From contig NZ_SHKX01000014.1 of assembly GCF_004217445.1 (NCBI RefSeq), forward strand, positions 1-64,000: a stretch of DNA of 64,000 nt, given 5' to 3'. Numbering within the stretch: position 1 is the stretch's first letter; each line of letters opens with the position of its first letter. Position numbers and translations under genes: made by a program. The notes under the pieces are model-generated. The model was given only the letters and a program-made list of their open reading frames with translations, was not told where the DNA came from and searched no databases. Source of the DNA: Fluviicoccus keumensis (GTDB taxonomy: Bacteria; Pseudomonadota; Gammaproteobacteria; Pseudomonadales; Moraxellaceae). Shown here one piece after another: positions 44,322 to 53,966 of the stretch.

Positions 44322-46094
44322 TCAGCTCAAGGGGGCCACTCGCATCACCTCTTCCACCGTCGTCAGGCCGGCGGCGACCTTTTGCGCACCGGCGATCCGC
44401 AACGGCAGCAAACCTTCGCGCCAGGCCTGGTTTTTCAGATCATTGAGCGGGACATTTTCACTGATCTTCTTCTTGAGATCGTTGGAAAGCAGCATGATTT
44501 CATAGAGGCCGAGCCGCCCCAGATAGCCGGTATCCCGACACTCCAGACACCCCTTGGGTATGAAAACCTTTGCCGGCATCGGCGCTTTCCAGGGAGCGGT
44601 CAGCTCCTGCCAAACCACCGGATCGCAATCAGTTTCCACCTTGCAGTGAGGACACAGCGTCCGCACCAGCCGCTGCGCCATGACGCCCAGCACGGTCGCG
44701 GAAATCAGGAACGGCGGCACGCCAAGATCAATCAGGCGGGTGATGGATGAGGGGGCGTCATTGGTGTGCAGGGTGGACAACACCAGGTGCCCGGTCAGGG
44801 CCGCCTGGATGGCCATGTCCGCCGTCTCGAAGTCACGGACTTCCCCGACCATGATGATATCGGGGTCCTGACGCATCAGGGCGCGGATGCCTTCGGCAAA
44901 ACCCAGGTCAATTCCATGCAGAACCTGCATCTGGTTGAAGCTGGGTTCAACCATTTCAATCGGGTCTTCAATCGTGCAGACATTGACCTCATCGGTGGCG
45001 AGCTGTTTCAGGGTGGAATACAGCGTGGTGGTTTTGCCGGAACCCGTCGGCCCGGTCACCAGGATGATGCCGTTGGGTTCCTGGACCATTTTCTGCCACT
45101 TGTCGTAGTCGCCGCCGGTGAGCCCCAATTCCTTGAACCCGCGCACCAGCACATCCGGGTCGAAGATCCGCATGACCAGCTTTTCACCGAAAGCCGTCGG
45201 CAACGTGGACAGACGCAGTTCGATTTCCATGCCCCGGGGATTGCGGGTTTTCAGGCGACCGTCCTGCGGCTTGCGCTTCTCCGCCACATTCATCCGCCCC
45301 AGGATCTTGATTCGGGACACGACCGCATTCATGACTTGCGAGGGGAATTCATAAATATTGTGCAAGACCCCGTCGATACGGAAGCGGACGCGACCGCGCT
45401 CGCGACGCGGCTCCAGGTGAATATCGCTGGCGCGCTGCTCAAAGGCATATTGCAGCAGCCAGTCCACGATATTGACGATATGCTGGTCGTTGGCGTCGGG
45501 GGACTGCATGTTCCCCAGTTCCAGCAACTGTTCGAAGTTGCCGATGGCGGCGCCGGCGGCCGGGGCGTCACTGCTGCCTGCACCCTCGATGGCGCGCGCC
45601 AGGCGGTAGAACTCGATGGTATAGCGATGCAGTTGGGCCGGGTTGGCGACCACGCGCTTCAGGGTCTTGCCCTTGAGGGTATGCTGCAGGTTTTCTTCCC
45701 ATTCGTTATGGAACGGCTGGGCGCTGGCGATCACGACCTCCTCGCGGTAAACCTGCACGGCCAGGATGCCATGCCGCTCGGCAAAGGCATAACTCATGAC
45801 GTCCGTGACTTCGGCGGCGTTGATCTTCAACGGATCGATATGGAACAACGGTTGCCCCGCCTTCTCCGCCAGCCACGCCGTCAGCGTGTCCAGATCGAGC
45901 TTGCCGTCCTTCCTCTTGGGATCGGCAAACTCGAACTGGGCGATCATTTCCAGCGGATGCCAGTGCAGTTTGTCGCGGCTGCGCGGCGTGGTGGCGACGA
46001 GGTTTGCGTCACGCTGGCTGATACGGCCGTCCTTGAGCAATTCATCCAGACACCAGCGGGTATCGATCCGGAAAGAGAATGCGTTTTTTTTCAT
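44322..46094 (-). CDS. GspE/PilB-type secretion ATPase
   Basis: 590 residues. The N-terminal domain (1-170) resembles the MshEN/GspE-N platform-binding region. The motor core shows ASDIHLEPRRERGRVRFRIDG, Walker A GPTGSGKTT (near residue 350), TIEDPIE (Asp box), Walker B RQDPDIIMVGEVRD and the His box STLHTNDAP. A zinc motif near residues 500-540 has CPHC and CLEC. Such hexamers drive pilus or pseudopilus assembly. No other pilus or type II secretion gene is in the window, so its partners are elsewhere. It is divergent from the TonB-receptor operon across an AT-rich 189-bp gap. Confidence 0.92.
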   Translation of the reverse strand: MKKNAFSFRIDTRWCLDELLKDGRISQRDANLVATTPRSRDKLHWHPLEMIAQFEFADPKRKDGKLDLDTLTAWLAEKAGQPLFHIDPLKINAAEVTDVMSYAFAERHGILAVQVYREEVVIASAQPFHNEWEENLQHTLKGKTLKRVVANPAQLHRYTIEFYRLARAIEGAGSSDAPAAGAAIGNFEQLLELGNMQSPDANDQHIVNIVDWLLQYAFEQRASDIHLEPRRERGRVRFRIDGVLHNIYEFPSQVMNAVVSRIKILGRMNVAEKRKPQDGRLKTRNPRGMEIELRLSTLPTAFGEKLVMRIFDPDVLVRGFKELGLTGGDYDKWQKMVQEPNGIILVTGPTGSGKTTTLYSTLKQLATDEVNVCTIEDPIEMVEPSFNQMQVLHGIDLGFAEGIRALMRQDPDIIMVGEVRDFETADMAIQAALTGHLVLSTLHTNDAPSSITRLIDLGVPPFLISATVLGVMAQRLVRTLCPHCKVETDCDPVVWQELTAPWKAPMPAKVFIPKGCLECRDTGYLGRLGLYEIMLLSNDLKKKISENVPLNDLKNQAWREGLLPLRIAGAQKVAAGLTTVEEVMRVAPLS

Positions 46095-46283
46095 GATGAT
46101 GGCAGCTCGTATGACTCTTCAAGGACTATAACCCGCCGCCCGGAACAGCCGCCGGAATACGCACGGGCTTTTTTGTGTTTTTCTTGTTTTTACGCTAAAA
46201 AGAATAACCCGCCCCGCTGCTCCGCCGCATCGATCCGGGAACCAGAACAACAACAACCTGACCGCCGCCGAGGATGTCCCGTT

Positions 46284-48320
46284 ATGGACAAACCCCACTT
46301 ACCGGAGCCCCCCGCCACACTGTCCGCGCGATGCTGGACGGCGATGGGCCTGATGCTGGCCGCCGGCGCGGCCGGGGCCGGTACGGCAGACCTGACCGAC
46401 ATTCCCTTTGAATCCCTGACCGGGATGCAGGTCAGCACGGCTTCCCGTTTCGTGCAATCCGCGCGAGAAGCGCCTTCGGCGGTCGAAGTGGTCTCCCGCG
46501 AGGACATCCGTCGCTTCGGCTGGCGGACACTGGCGGATATCCTCAACAGCCTGCCCGGACTCTATTCCACGCATGACGGCGCTTATGACTTCGCCGGGAC
46601 GCGCGGCTTCCTCATTCCCGGCGATTACAACACCCGGTTCCTGTTGCTGGTGGACGGCCAGCGCCTCAACGACAATATCTACCAGCAGGCCCTGCTGGGA
46701 GAAGAATTCCCGCTGGATACCTCGCTGATCGAGCGGGTCGAATATGTGCCAGGGCCCGGCTCCTCCGTATATGGCGGGAACGCCATTTTCGGGGTGATCA
46801 ATGTCACTACCCGCAGGCCCGGCGAACAGTCGCCGCTGGAAATCTCGGCCCGGCTGAGCGCCCCCGAGGCAGGGACCGTGCAGATTTCCGGCAGCCGCCG
46901 CCTGCCGACCGGCGCCTCCTTGATGGCGGCGGTCGGCGGCAGTATCCGGTCGGGCCGTGATACGACCTACCGCGACCCGGTCGGCGGCCTGCAACTGGGC
47001 AACGGGCAACCCTCCCCCGACGGCGTCGCCCATGATCTGGACCGCCTGGAAACCCGGCGGGTGATGCTGCGCTACGAAGACGGCGGCCTGACCCTGACCG
47101 GTCTGTATGGCGACCGGCGCGTCGAGCCCTCCAGTGCGCTCTATCTCGGCCTGTTCGATACGCGACTGCAAAACGTGGTCGACGCCAACTGGAGCCTCAC
47201 CTCGCATTACCAGAGCGCCATGTCGGACAGCCTGCATCTGGAGGGGCGGCTGGGTTTGTCCGGCAGCGCCTATTCATCGGACACGCCGTTTCCCGATGGC
47301 GGCGGCAGTCTCTACCTGAACCATGACGAATCGCGCGGGACCTGGCTTTCCGGCGACCTGCGACTGCTTTACACCGCTTATGAAGGTCACAAGCTGATTG
47401 CCGGGTTCGATCTGCAGCACGACCGCGATAACCGCCAGCGCAACCATGATGTCAACGCCGCCATCAATCCGCCGGTGGATATTTCGGCTCCCACGGATCG
47501 TCGCGGGCTATACCTGCAGGATGAATGGACCTTCGCTGCGGACTGGCGGCTGAACGCCGGGTTGCGGCTGGATCATCTGGACGGCTCCGGCAGCCAGAGC
47601 AGCCCGCGTCTGGGCCTGATCTGGCTGGCCGACAGCGACACCACGGTCAAGCTGCTGGCCGGCAAGGCTTACCGCCCGGCGAACGCCTATGAACGGGACT
47701 ACGGCAACGGTATCAACTATCTGGGTAATCCGCTGTTGCAGCCGGAAACCATCCGCACGCTGGAGGCCATTTATGAGCGGGATCTGGCCTCCCGCTCCCG
47801 ATTGACGGTTTCGTTATTCCGCTACCGGCTGGATAACCTGATAACGCAGGAGGCGCTGCCCGGCGGCAGTCTCCAGTATCGCAACCAGAATCCTGTCCGC
47901 ACCGCCGGTGCGGAGGTGTCCTGGCAAACACGGCTGGATTGCGGCCTCCGGCTGAACGCCAGCCTGGCGCAAAGCCGCATCGACGACGCCGGAGCCCTCG
48001 CCAGTTTCAGCCCGTCCTGGGTTTTCAAGCTGCGCGGCAGCCACCCCCTGGCCGACGGTCGCTGGCAGGCCGCCGTTGAATCCCGGCTGCTGGCTGACAG
48101 CGACTATCTATGGCAAGGGACGCGCTATCACCTGCCAACCCAGGTGCAGGTCAACCTGACCCTCAGCCCAGCGCAAGCCACCCCCGGCCTGTCCTGGAGC
48201 CTGGGCGTGCGGAATCTGCTCAACCGTCGTAATGAACAACCGGCTTCGGAAGAAATTCCGGTGCCGTCCGTCCCCGGTGAACGGCGCTCGGTTGAAATCG
48301 GGGTTCGTTATGCCCTGTAA
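46284..48320 (+). CDS. TonB-dependent outer-membrane receptor of a signalling operon
   Basis: 678 residues from ATG 46284, with GAGG about 11 nt upstream; the longer upstream frame is antisense to the ATPase gene. A signal peptide (GLMLAAGAAGAGTA) precedes the plug domain (SAVEVVSREDIRRFGW, LADILNSLPGLY, LLLVDGQRLND, YVPGPGSSVYGGNAIFGVINV) and a 22-strand-type barrel ending VEIGVRYAL. Substrate is unknown. The stop overlaps the start of the YfiR-like gene (ATG inside the last codons), so receptor, YfiR-like protein and GGDEF-EAL protein are translated as a unit. An upstream TTGTGT-17-TAAAAA in an AT-rich tract may be the promoter. Confidence 0.93.
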   Translation: MDKPHLPEPPATLSARCWTAMGLMLAAGAAGAGTADLTDIPFESLTGMQVSTASRFVQSAREAPSAVEVVSREDIRRFGWRTLADILNSLPGLYSTHDGAYDFAGTRGFLIPGDYNTRFLLLVDGQRLNDNIYQQALLGEEFPLDTSLIERVEYVPGPGSSVYGGNAIFGVINVTTRRPGEQSPLEISARLSAPEAGTVQISGSRRLPTGASLMAAVGGSIRSGRDTTYRDPVGGLQLGNGQPSPDGVAHDLDRLETRRVMLRYEDGGLTLTGLYGDRRVEPSSALYLGLFDTRLQNVVDANWSLTSHYQSAMSDSLHLEGRLGLSGSAYSSDTPFPDGGGSLYLNHDESRGTWLSGDLRLLYTAYEGHKLIAGFDLQHDRDNRQRNHDVNAAINPPVDISAPTDRRGLYLQDEWTFAADWRLNAGLRLDHLDGSGSQSSPRLGLIWLADSDTTVKLLAGKAYRPANAYERDYGNGINYLGNPLLQPETIRTLEAIYERDLASRSRLTVSLFRYRLDNLITQEALPGGSLQYRNQNPVRTAGAEVSWQTRLDCGLRLNASLAQSRIDDAGALASFSPSWVFKLRGSHPLADGRWQAAVESRLLADSDYLWQGTRYHLPTQVQVNLTLSPAQATPGLSWSLGVRNLLNRRNEQPASEEIPVPSVPGERRSVEIGVRYAL

Positions 48321-48849
48321 ACCGCCGCGCGCGCTGGCGCTGTTGACCCTGCTGATGACGACATCCCTGCCGTTGCAGGCGGGCGAGGCGACCGAACCCG
48401 CCTTCAAGGCCGCCTTTCTCTATTACTTCTCGCGTTATACCGAATGGCCCGTGCTGGGAAACACCTTCCACCTGTGCATTCTGGGACCGGACACGCTGGG
48501 CAAGGCGCTGGAGCCGCTGACCCACAAGGACATCGCCGGCCGTCCCATCGTCATCCAGCGCGTCGAGCGCAAGGGACTGCCCGCCGAGTGCAACCTGCTC
48601 TATATCACCGCCACCGAACACGAACACCTCCCGGAAATCACCGGCATCCTCGCCGCCAGCCCGGTGCTGACCGTGGCCGAAGCCGGGAGCTATCCCAACG
48701 GGCAGGTCATGCTGCGCATGCGTATGGAAAACGGCATCCTCGTGTTTGACGCCAATGCCGCACTGGCGCGCAAGGCGGGACTGACTTTCAGCGCCAAGAT
48801 GCTGCGGCTGGCGCACCAGACCATCGGCGCCGGGAGTGATCCGCAATGA
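48310..48849 (+). CDS. YfiR-family (DUF4154) periplasmic protein
   Basis: 179 residues from ATG 48310, overlapping the receptor stop by 11 bp. A signal peptide (LALLTLLMTTSLPLQA) is followed by the YfiR fold: AFKAAFLYYFSRYTEWP, FHLCILGPDTLG, IAGRPIVIQRV, ECNLLYITATEH and a late GILVFDANAALARKAGL. Two cysteines (Cys56 and Cys94) are in the mature part, fewer than in Pseudomonas YfiR, which uses disulfides. By analogy with YfiR-YfiN, it restrains the membrane c-di-GMP protein encoded next. The ATG of that gene overlaps this stop (ATGA). Confidence 0.9.
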   Translation: MPCKPPRALALLTLLMTTSLPLQAGEATEPAFKAAFLYYFSRYTEWPVLGNTFHLCILGPDTLGKALEPLTHKDIAGRPIVIQRVERKGLPAECNLLYITATEHEHLPEITGILAASPVLTVAEAGSYPNGQVMLRMRMENGILVFDANAALARKAGLTFSAKMLRLAHQTIGAGSDPQ

Positions 48850-50912
48850 AACGCTGGCTGGAATCCCTGGGTATTCCCAAGAAACTGTGGCTGTTCCATC
48901 TGGTCACCGCCCTCACCTCAGGCATTGTCGCCGGTGTGATCATGATCCTGACGGTGTGGACCATCGCTCGCGGCAACGCCAATACCGATGTCCAGATCAA
49001 GGCCTCCATCATGGCCGACAACATCCTGCCTTCGCTGCAGTTTCGCGATAACGCCGTCGCCCACGACATCCTTGCCGGTCTGGGCCGCGACCGTGACATC
49101 CTCCGCGCCAAAGTCATCGAAGCCAACGGCGAGACCTTCGCCGAATACCTGCCGGAGCGCCCGGGGCTGGCCAAGCGCTTGCGCAGCAAGGACCTGATCC
49201 GGGCCAGCATTCCGATCATGGACGGCAAGGACCGGCTGGGCACGGTGGAGCTGGTGCGCGACATGAACAGCGTCTACCGCGAAACCACCATCTACACCAT
49301 GGCCATCGGCGTGGCGATGCTGGTGTCGCTGCTGGTGGGCAGCCTGCTGATCCTGCGCCTGCAACGCTCCATCACCGTACCGCTGGCCAACCTGACGCGA
49401 CTGATGAAGCAGGTTTCCGAACGCAACGACTACACCCACCGCACCGAGGTGACGTCCCGGGATGAACTGGGCGATCTCGGGCTCAGCTTCAACCACATGA
49501 TCGAGCAGATCCAGCAGCGCGATACCGCGCTGGGGCATGAGCTCTCCGAACGGCTGCGCGCGGAAGAGCAACTGGCGCACCTCGCCCATCACGACCCGGT
49601 CACCGGTCTGCCCAACCGCCATTTTTTCCGCAAATGCACCCAGGACCTGGAGAAACTGCAAGGTTCGACCGACCACGGCATGGCGCTGCTGTTCATCGAC
49701 CTCGACAACTTCAAGTACGTCAACGACACCTTCGGTCATGACTGCGGCGACCAGTTGTTGACGGAAGTGGCTATGCGGCTGCAAGGCGCCGTGCGCTCCA
49801 ACGATATTGTGGTGCGGTTCGGCGGTGACGAATTCGTGGTGCTGCTGCAGAACGTTCGCGAAACGGCGCTGGCCCTGCAACTGGCCGAAAAACTGCGCGA
49901 AATACTGACCCGGCCGCTGCGGCTGAACAACCAGGAATTCGTGGTGACCTGCTCCATCGGCGTGGCGGTAGCGCCGCTGCACGGCCGCAGCGCAGAGGAG
50001 CTGCTGCAGAATGCCGACGCCGCCATGTATCACGCCAAGTCCGGCGGCAAGGACGGCGTGCGGTTGTGGGAAACCACCATGTCCGACCAGTCCACCGCGC
50101 GTTTCTCGATGGAGGCTGACCTGCGCCACGCCATTGACCGCAACGAACTGGAAATCCATTACCAGCCGATCGTCGATCTGGCCAGCCAGAAACCGGTGGG
50201 CATGGAAGCGCTGCTGCGCTGGAAGCATCCGATACAAGGCTATGTCTCGCCCATGGTGTTCATCCCGGTCGCCGAGGAAAGCGGGCTGATCCTGCAAATC
50301 GGCGAATGGGTGATGATGGAAGCCTTTCGGCAAGTCGCCGCCTGGAGCGCCGACTTCGGCCCGTTGTCCATTGCCGTCAACGTTTCGGCGCGGCAGTTCC
50401 GCAGCCCCAACTTCACCGCCCGCGCCGACCAGATTGCCCGCGACAGCGGCCTCAACCGCGACCAGATCGAACTGGAACTGACCGAATCCATGGTGATGGG
50501 CCACACTGCCGAAGCCGTGCGCATCATGCACGAGCTGGTCGATTGCGGCTTCAAGCTGTCGCTGGACGACTTCGGCACCGGCTATTCCTCGTTGTCGTAC
50601 CTGAAGCGCTTCCCGCTGAACAAACTGAAGATCGACCGCAGCTTCGTCAGCGACCTGCCCGATGATGCGGAAAGCGCCGCCATCGCCGAAGCCATCGCCG
50701 GTCTGGCGCACACCCTGGGCATGCAGGTGGTGGCGGAAGGCATTGAAACCCTGGAACAGGCGGCCTATCTCGCCGACCGACAATGCCGCTACGGCCAGGG
50801 TTATTATTTCAGCCGGCCGCTGCCCGCCAGCCGCTTTCCCGCCTATCTGGCCGAAACCCGCGCCCGACTGCTGCTGGAAAGCCGTCAGGAGTCCTCCCGC
50901 CGCCACACCTGA
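48846..50912 (+). CDS. Membrane HAMP-GGDEF-EAL c-di-GMP enzyme (YfiN-like)
   Basis: 688 residues. Two membrane helices (about 15-40 and 150-175) flank a small periplasmic sensor. A HAMP domain follows (VPLANLTRLMKQVSERNDYTHR). The GGDEF domain has an intact FGGDEF motif (residues 326-330) with an inhibitory RxxD site (RSND) five residues before, so the diguanylate cyclase looks active. The EAL domain keeps MEALLRWKHP and NVSARQF, ELTESMVM, DDFGTGYSSLSYLKRFP, a likely active phosphodiesterase. It is the third gene of the receptor-YfiR operon and its probable output, changing c-di-GMP. Confidence 0.94.
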   Translation: MKRWLESLGIPKKLWLFHLVTALTSGIVAGVIMILTVWTIARGNANTDVQIKASIMADNILPSLQFRDNAVAHDILAGLGRDRDILRAKVIEANGETFAEYLPERPGLAKRLRSKDLIRASIPIMDGKDRLGTVELVRDMNSVYRETTIYTMAIGVAMLVSLLVGSLLILRLQRSITVPLANLTRLMKQVSERNDYTHRTEVTSRDELGDLGLSFNHMIEQIQQRDTALGHELSERLRAEEQLAHLAHHDPVTGLPNRHFFRKCTQDLEKLQGSTDHGMALLFIDLDNFKYVNDTFGHDCGDQLLTEVAMRLQGAVRSNDIVVRFGGDEFVVLLQNVRETALALQLAEKLREILTRPLRLNNQEFVVTCSIGVAVAPLHGRSAEELLQNADAAMYHAKSGGKDGVRLWETTMSDQSTARFSMEADLRHAIDRNELEIHYQPIVDLASQKPVGMEALLRWKHPIQGYVSPMVFIPVAEESGLILQIGEWVMMEAFRQVAAWSADFGPLSIAVNVSARQFRSPNFTARADQIARDSGLNRDQIELELTESMVMGHTAEAVRIMHELVDCGFKLSLDDFGTGYSSLSYLKRFPLNKLKIDRSFVSDLPDDAESAAIAEAIAGLAHTLGMQVVAEGIETLEQAAYLADRQCRYGQGYYFSRPLPASRFPAYLAETRARLLLESRQESSRRHT

Positions 50913-51006
50913 CCCAAACGACCTCAATCCCGGCCGGAAAAGTCAAGGCAGCGCGGCCGCCGGGATACTACAATCGCGCGACAACCCGGCCCGGAAGACA
51001 ACAACG

Positions 51007-51996
51007 ATGCGAATCACAAAAACCCTGGCAGCCTGCCTGCTGCCCCTGGCCCTGATGGCGACTCCCGCTATCGCCACGGCCGCCCCGAACCTGCCCCTGC
51101 TCAATTCCATCCTGACCCAGGAACGCGCGTGGGCGGGCCTGCAAACCCGCACGGTCATGGTGGACGGCATCAATGCCGCCTACAGCGAAGGCGGTCCGGC
51201 CAACGGACCGAAGGTATTGCTGATTCACGGCTTCTCCGGTTCACGCGACAACTGGAACCGCGTCGCCCACCAGCTGACCCGCAAATACCATGTCTATGCG
51301 CTGGATCTGCCCGGCCACGGCGACACCGCCGCGCCGGATACCTTCGACTTCCAGCTGGCCAACCAGATGGAATTCACCCGCAAGTTCGTCACCACCCTGG
51401 GCATCGAGAAGAACCTGCATGTGGCCGGACACTCCATGGGCGGCGCCATTGCCGCGCTCTATGCCGCCATGTACTTCCTGGAAGTGCGCAGCCTGCTGCT
51501 GGTGGACTCCGCCGGGGTCTACGCCAACAACGGCAAATCGTTGATGAGCGACCCGAAGCAGCTGACCAACCTGCTGGTGCGCAAGCCCGGCGACCTGAAG
51601 GTGCTGCTGACCAAGTACGCCATGTACGATCCGCCCCTGATTCCGGAAGAAGTGCTGGAGGCCCAGGAAAAGGTGCAGATGGATCACATCAAGTGGCACG
51701 AGAAGCTGATGGCCACCTTGCTGGAACAGATGAAGTGGTACACTCCGGACACCTTCCAGCTGGCCGTGCGCAGCATTGAAGCCCCCACCCTGGTGGTCTG
51801 GGGCGACAAGGACGCCATCATTGATGTCGCCGCCGCCGATGAACTGAAGAAAAACCTGAAGCGCTCCGAATCGCTGATCCTGCCCAATATCGGTCACACG
51901 CCGATCCTGGAAGCCGACCAGATCGTCTCGGCGGCGTACCTGAAATTCCTGGAGAAGGCCGAAGCCACTCCCAACCCCTTTGCTCCCAAGCCCTGA
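51007..51996 (+). CDS. Exported alpha/beta hydrolase
   Basis: 329 residues from ATG 51007, with a signal peptide (CLLPLALMATPAIATA). The fold shows LLIHGFSGSRDNWNRVA, LDLPGHGDTAAP, the nucleophile elbow GHSMGGA (Ser near residue 143), an acid in VVWGDKDAIID and the His in NIGHTPILE. It is an esterase or lipase-like enzyme outside the cytoplasm, substrate unknown. It is the first of four same-strand genes with short gaps (12, 30 and 110 bp), 94 bp after the GGDEF-EAL gene. Confidence 0.88.
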   Translation: MRITKTLAACLLPLALMATPAIATAAPNLPLLNSILTQERAWAGLQTRTVMVDGINAAYSEGGPANGPKVLLIHGFSGSRDNWNRVAHQLTRKYHVYALDLPGHGDTAAPDTFDFQLANQMEFTRKFVTTLGIEKNLHVAGHSMGGAIAALYAAMYFLEVRSLLLVDSAGVYANNGKSLMSDPKQLTNLLVRKPGDLKVLLTKYAMYDPPLIPEEVLEAQEKVQMDHIKWHEKLMATLLEQMKWYTPDTFQLAVRSIEAPTLVVWGDKDAIIDVAAADELKKNLKRSESLILPNIGHTPILEADQIVSAAYLKFLEKAEATPNPFAPKP

Positions 51997-52008
51997 TCGG
52001 AGAACTCC

Positions 52009-52998
52009 ATGCACGCTACCGCCGCCAAACTGCTTGACGCCCACGCCGCCCACATCCTTGCCCAGCTCTCCGGCGACGCGCTAGACGTCACCATCGACCG
52101 CGAAGCCGCCGCCTTCCTCGACTGGCTGGACGCCCGCCCCCTGAACAGCCTGACTGACGCGGAACGCGTCTTCACCGTGGCGCGGGAACGTGTCCTCGAC
52201 AGCGAACCGACACCAGCGCTGGTCGCGGAAATCGTTGCCATCATCAAGGACATCTGGAACAGCCCGGTCAACGAAAACACCTACGTTCACCAGATCATCG
52301 AGCACAAGCACTACACCGCCATCGTCGAAAACATCGCCAGCCGCGACAAGCTGCGCAACGACATCATCCACACCATCGTCGGCAACCCGGTCTACGGCCG
52401 CCTGCTCTCCGACGTGATCTATGACGCCATCAGCGACTACATGCAGCACAACCCGCTGACCAAGAACGTACCCGGCATGTCCTCGCTGATGAAGATGGGC
52501 AAGGGGCTGGTGGAAGGCGCAGGCGGCTCGGCGGTCAAGGGCTACCTGCAGAAGAACATCCAGGCCATCGTCGGCCGCAGCGAGCGCACCATCCAGAACA
52601 TCCTGGACGGCAAGCAGATCCACAGCGTCGCCGAGCAGCTGTGGCACAAGGCGCGCGTCCTGCCGCTGTCGACGGTCCGCCAGTACTTCGGCGACAAGGA
52701 TATCGACCAGATGGCCTATGTCGTTGAAGAAGCCTGGAACCATGTGCGCCGCACCGACTACGTGCGCGCCCAGGTCAAGACCGGCATTGACGGCTGGTTC
52801 GCCCGCAACGGCAGCCGCAACGCCGGCGCCGTCCTGGCCGATATCGGCATCAGCCGCGAGATCCTGATGGCCGAAATCAAGGTCCACGCGCGCGTCATCG
52901 TCGGCGAGATGATCGCCTCCGGCTTCCTCGAAGCCCGGGTGTGCGAGCAACTGGCCGCCTTCTACGGCTCGGACGTAGTCAGCGGCCTGCTGGGCTGA
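52009..52998 (+). CDS. Conserved-looking hypothetical protein, helical
   Basis: 329 residues. GGAG lies about 7 nt before the start, and it begins 12 bp after the exported hydrolase. There is no signal peptide and no membrane helix. It looks mostly alpha-helical, with a hydrophobic glycine-rich stretch near the middle (MKMGKGLVEGAGGSAVKGYL) and several HN-rich segments (IIEHKHYTAIVENIASRD, IIHTIVGNPVYGRLLSD). I do not recognise the family. Its position suggests a shared transcript with the neighbouring hydrolase and DUF2059-like genes. Confidence 0.75.
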   Translation: MHATAAKLLDAHAAHILAQLSGDALDVTIDREAAAFLDWLDARPLNSLTDAERVFTVARERVLDSEPTPALVAEIVAIIKDIWNSPVNENTYVHQIIEHKHYTAIVENIASRDKLRNDIIHTIVGNPVYGRLLSDVIYDAISDYMQHNPLTKNVPGMSSLMKMGKGLVEGAGGSAVKGYLQKNIQAIVGRSERTIQNILDGKQIHSVAEQLWHKARVLPLSTVRQYFGDKDIDQMAYVVEEAWNHVRRTDYVRAQVKTGIDGWFARNGSRNAGAVLADIGISREILMAEIKVHARVIVGEMIASGFLEARVCEQLAAFYGSDVVSGLLG

Positions 52999-53028
52999 TA
53001 TCGTAGGGCGAAGATCCGGAGTCCCGCC

Positions 53029-53856
53029 ATGCGCCGCCTTTTCGCCCTGACCGTGCTGTTTGCCTGCCTGACGCCCCTGCCCTCCCCGGTGCAGGCGGCG
53101 GCCGCACCGGTGACAACCGTCGCCGGACAGGAGCAGGTGTCGCAGCTCATGGACAAGTCCGGACTGCGCGCCGCGCTGCGTAATTTTTCCGCCTATGTCG
53201 GCCAGTCACTGCGCAACCCCGACCAGCCCGGAGTATCCCCGGAACTGGCCCGGCGCATGGCCGCCAAGGTGGATATCGCCTTCGCCCCCGGATTCCTGGA
53301 TCAGGCGGTGAAGGATGACCTGGCCGCCCGGCTGTCGGCTGACGATGTCCGACGCCTGCTCGCCTGGCATGACACCGCCCTGGGTGCGCGCGTCACCGCG
53401 CTGGAAATCACCAGCAGCGACCGGCTTTCCACGGTCATCCTGCCCCCGGCCGCGCCGCCGGTCGTCTCCGCGGCCCGGCAGAAACTGCTCGACCGCGTCA
53501 TGAAGGCGACCAACGCCGCCGAGATGCTGGTCGATGTCCAGATCCAGGTCATGACCGCCATGTTCCGGGGCATGGCTTCGACCGCCGCCATGTCCGGCAA
53601 CAACGTCGATATCGCGCCCATCCTCAAGGAAATGTCGGATCGCCGCGCCGAATTGCTGGCGCAGGTCAAGCCCGAAACCATGGATGAACTCCGGACCACC
53701 TACGCTCCGCTCAGCGATGCCGACCTGAAGCAATATGTCGTCTTCCTGGAATCCCCGCTGGGTCGCAAATTCAACCGCGCCGTCGTCAAGTCGCTGCAAT
53801 CGGCCCTGACTGAATCCGGCGACACCTTCGGGCAGCTGCTGCTCGGCTCCCCCTGA
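53029..53856 (+). CDS. Exported DUF2059-like protein
   Basis: 275 residues with signal peptide LTVLFACLTPLPSPVQA. The C-terminal part (about residues 205-265) resembles DUF2059: KPETMDELRTTYAPLSDADLKQYVVFLESPLGRKFN. The N-terminal half repeats a related theme (LSADDVRRLLAWHDTALGARV), suggesting an internal duplication of this small helical motif. Function unknown; members are periplasmic. It follows the hypothetical gene by 30 bp. Confidence 0.75.
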   Translation: MRRLFALTVLFACLTPLPSPVQAAAAPVTTVAGQEQVSQLMDKSGLRAALRNFSAYVGQSLRNPDQPGVSPELARRMAAKVDIAFAPGFLDQAVKDDLAARLSADDVRRLLAWHDTALGARVTALEITSSDRLSTVILPPAAPPVVSAARQKLLDRVMKATNAAEMLVDVQIQVMTAMFRGMASTAAMSGNNVDIAPILKEMSDRRAELLAQVKPETMDELRTTYAPLSDADLKQYVVFLESPLGRKFNRAVVKSLQSALTESGDTFGQLLLGSP

Positions 53857-53966
53857 TCCGGACGCAGGTCGTCATCAACCCGCAAAGCCTTGTCGCCTAT
53901 TCTGAAGATGCGTCCGGCGGCGGCGTCTATGCTGTCCGGCATCCCCTCCCCGTCGAGACTCCCCTG

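Noticed and set aside
44766..46283. In-frame extension of the TonB receptor upstream of 46284
   Set aside because: It is antisense to the GspE-like gene, and the signal peptide and ribosome-binding site place the start at 46284.
48918..50927. Long minus-strand frame opposite the GGDEF-EAL gene
   Set aside because: It is an antisense shadow; the plus-strand protein is a complete c-di-GMP enzyme.
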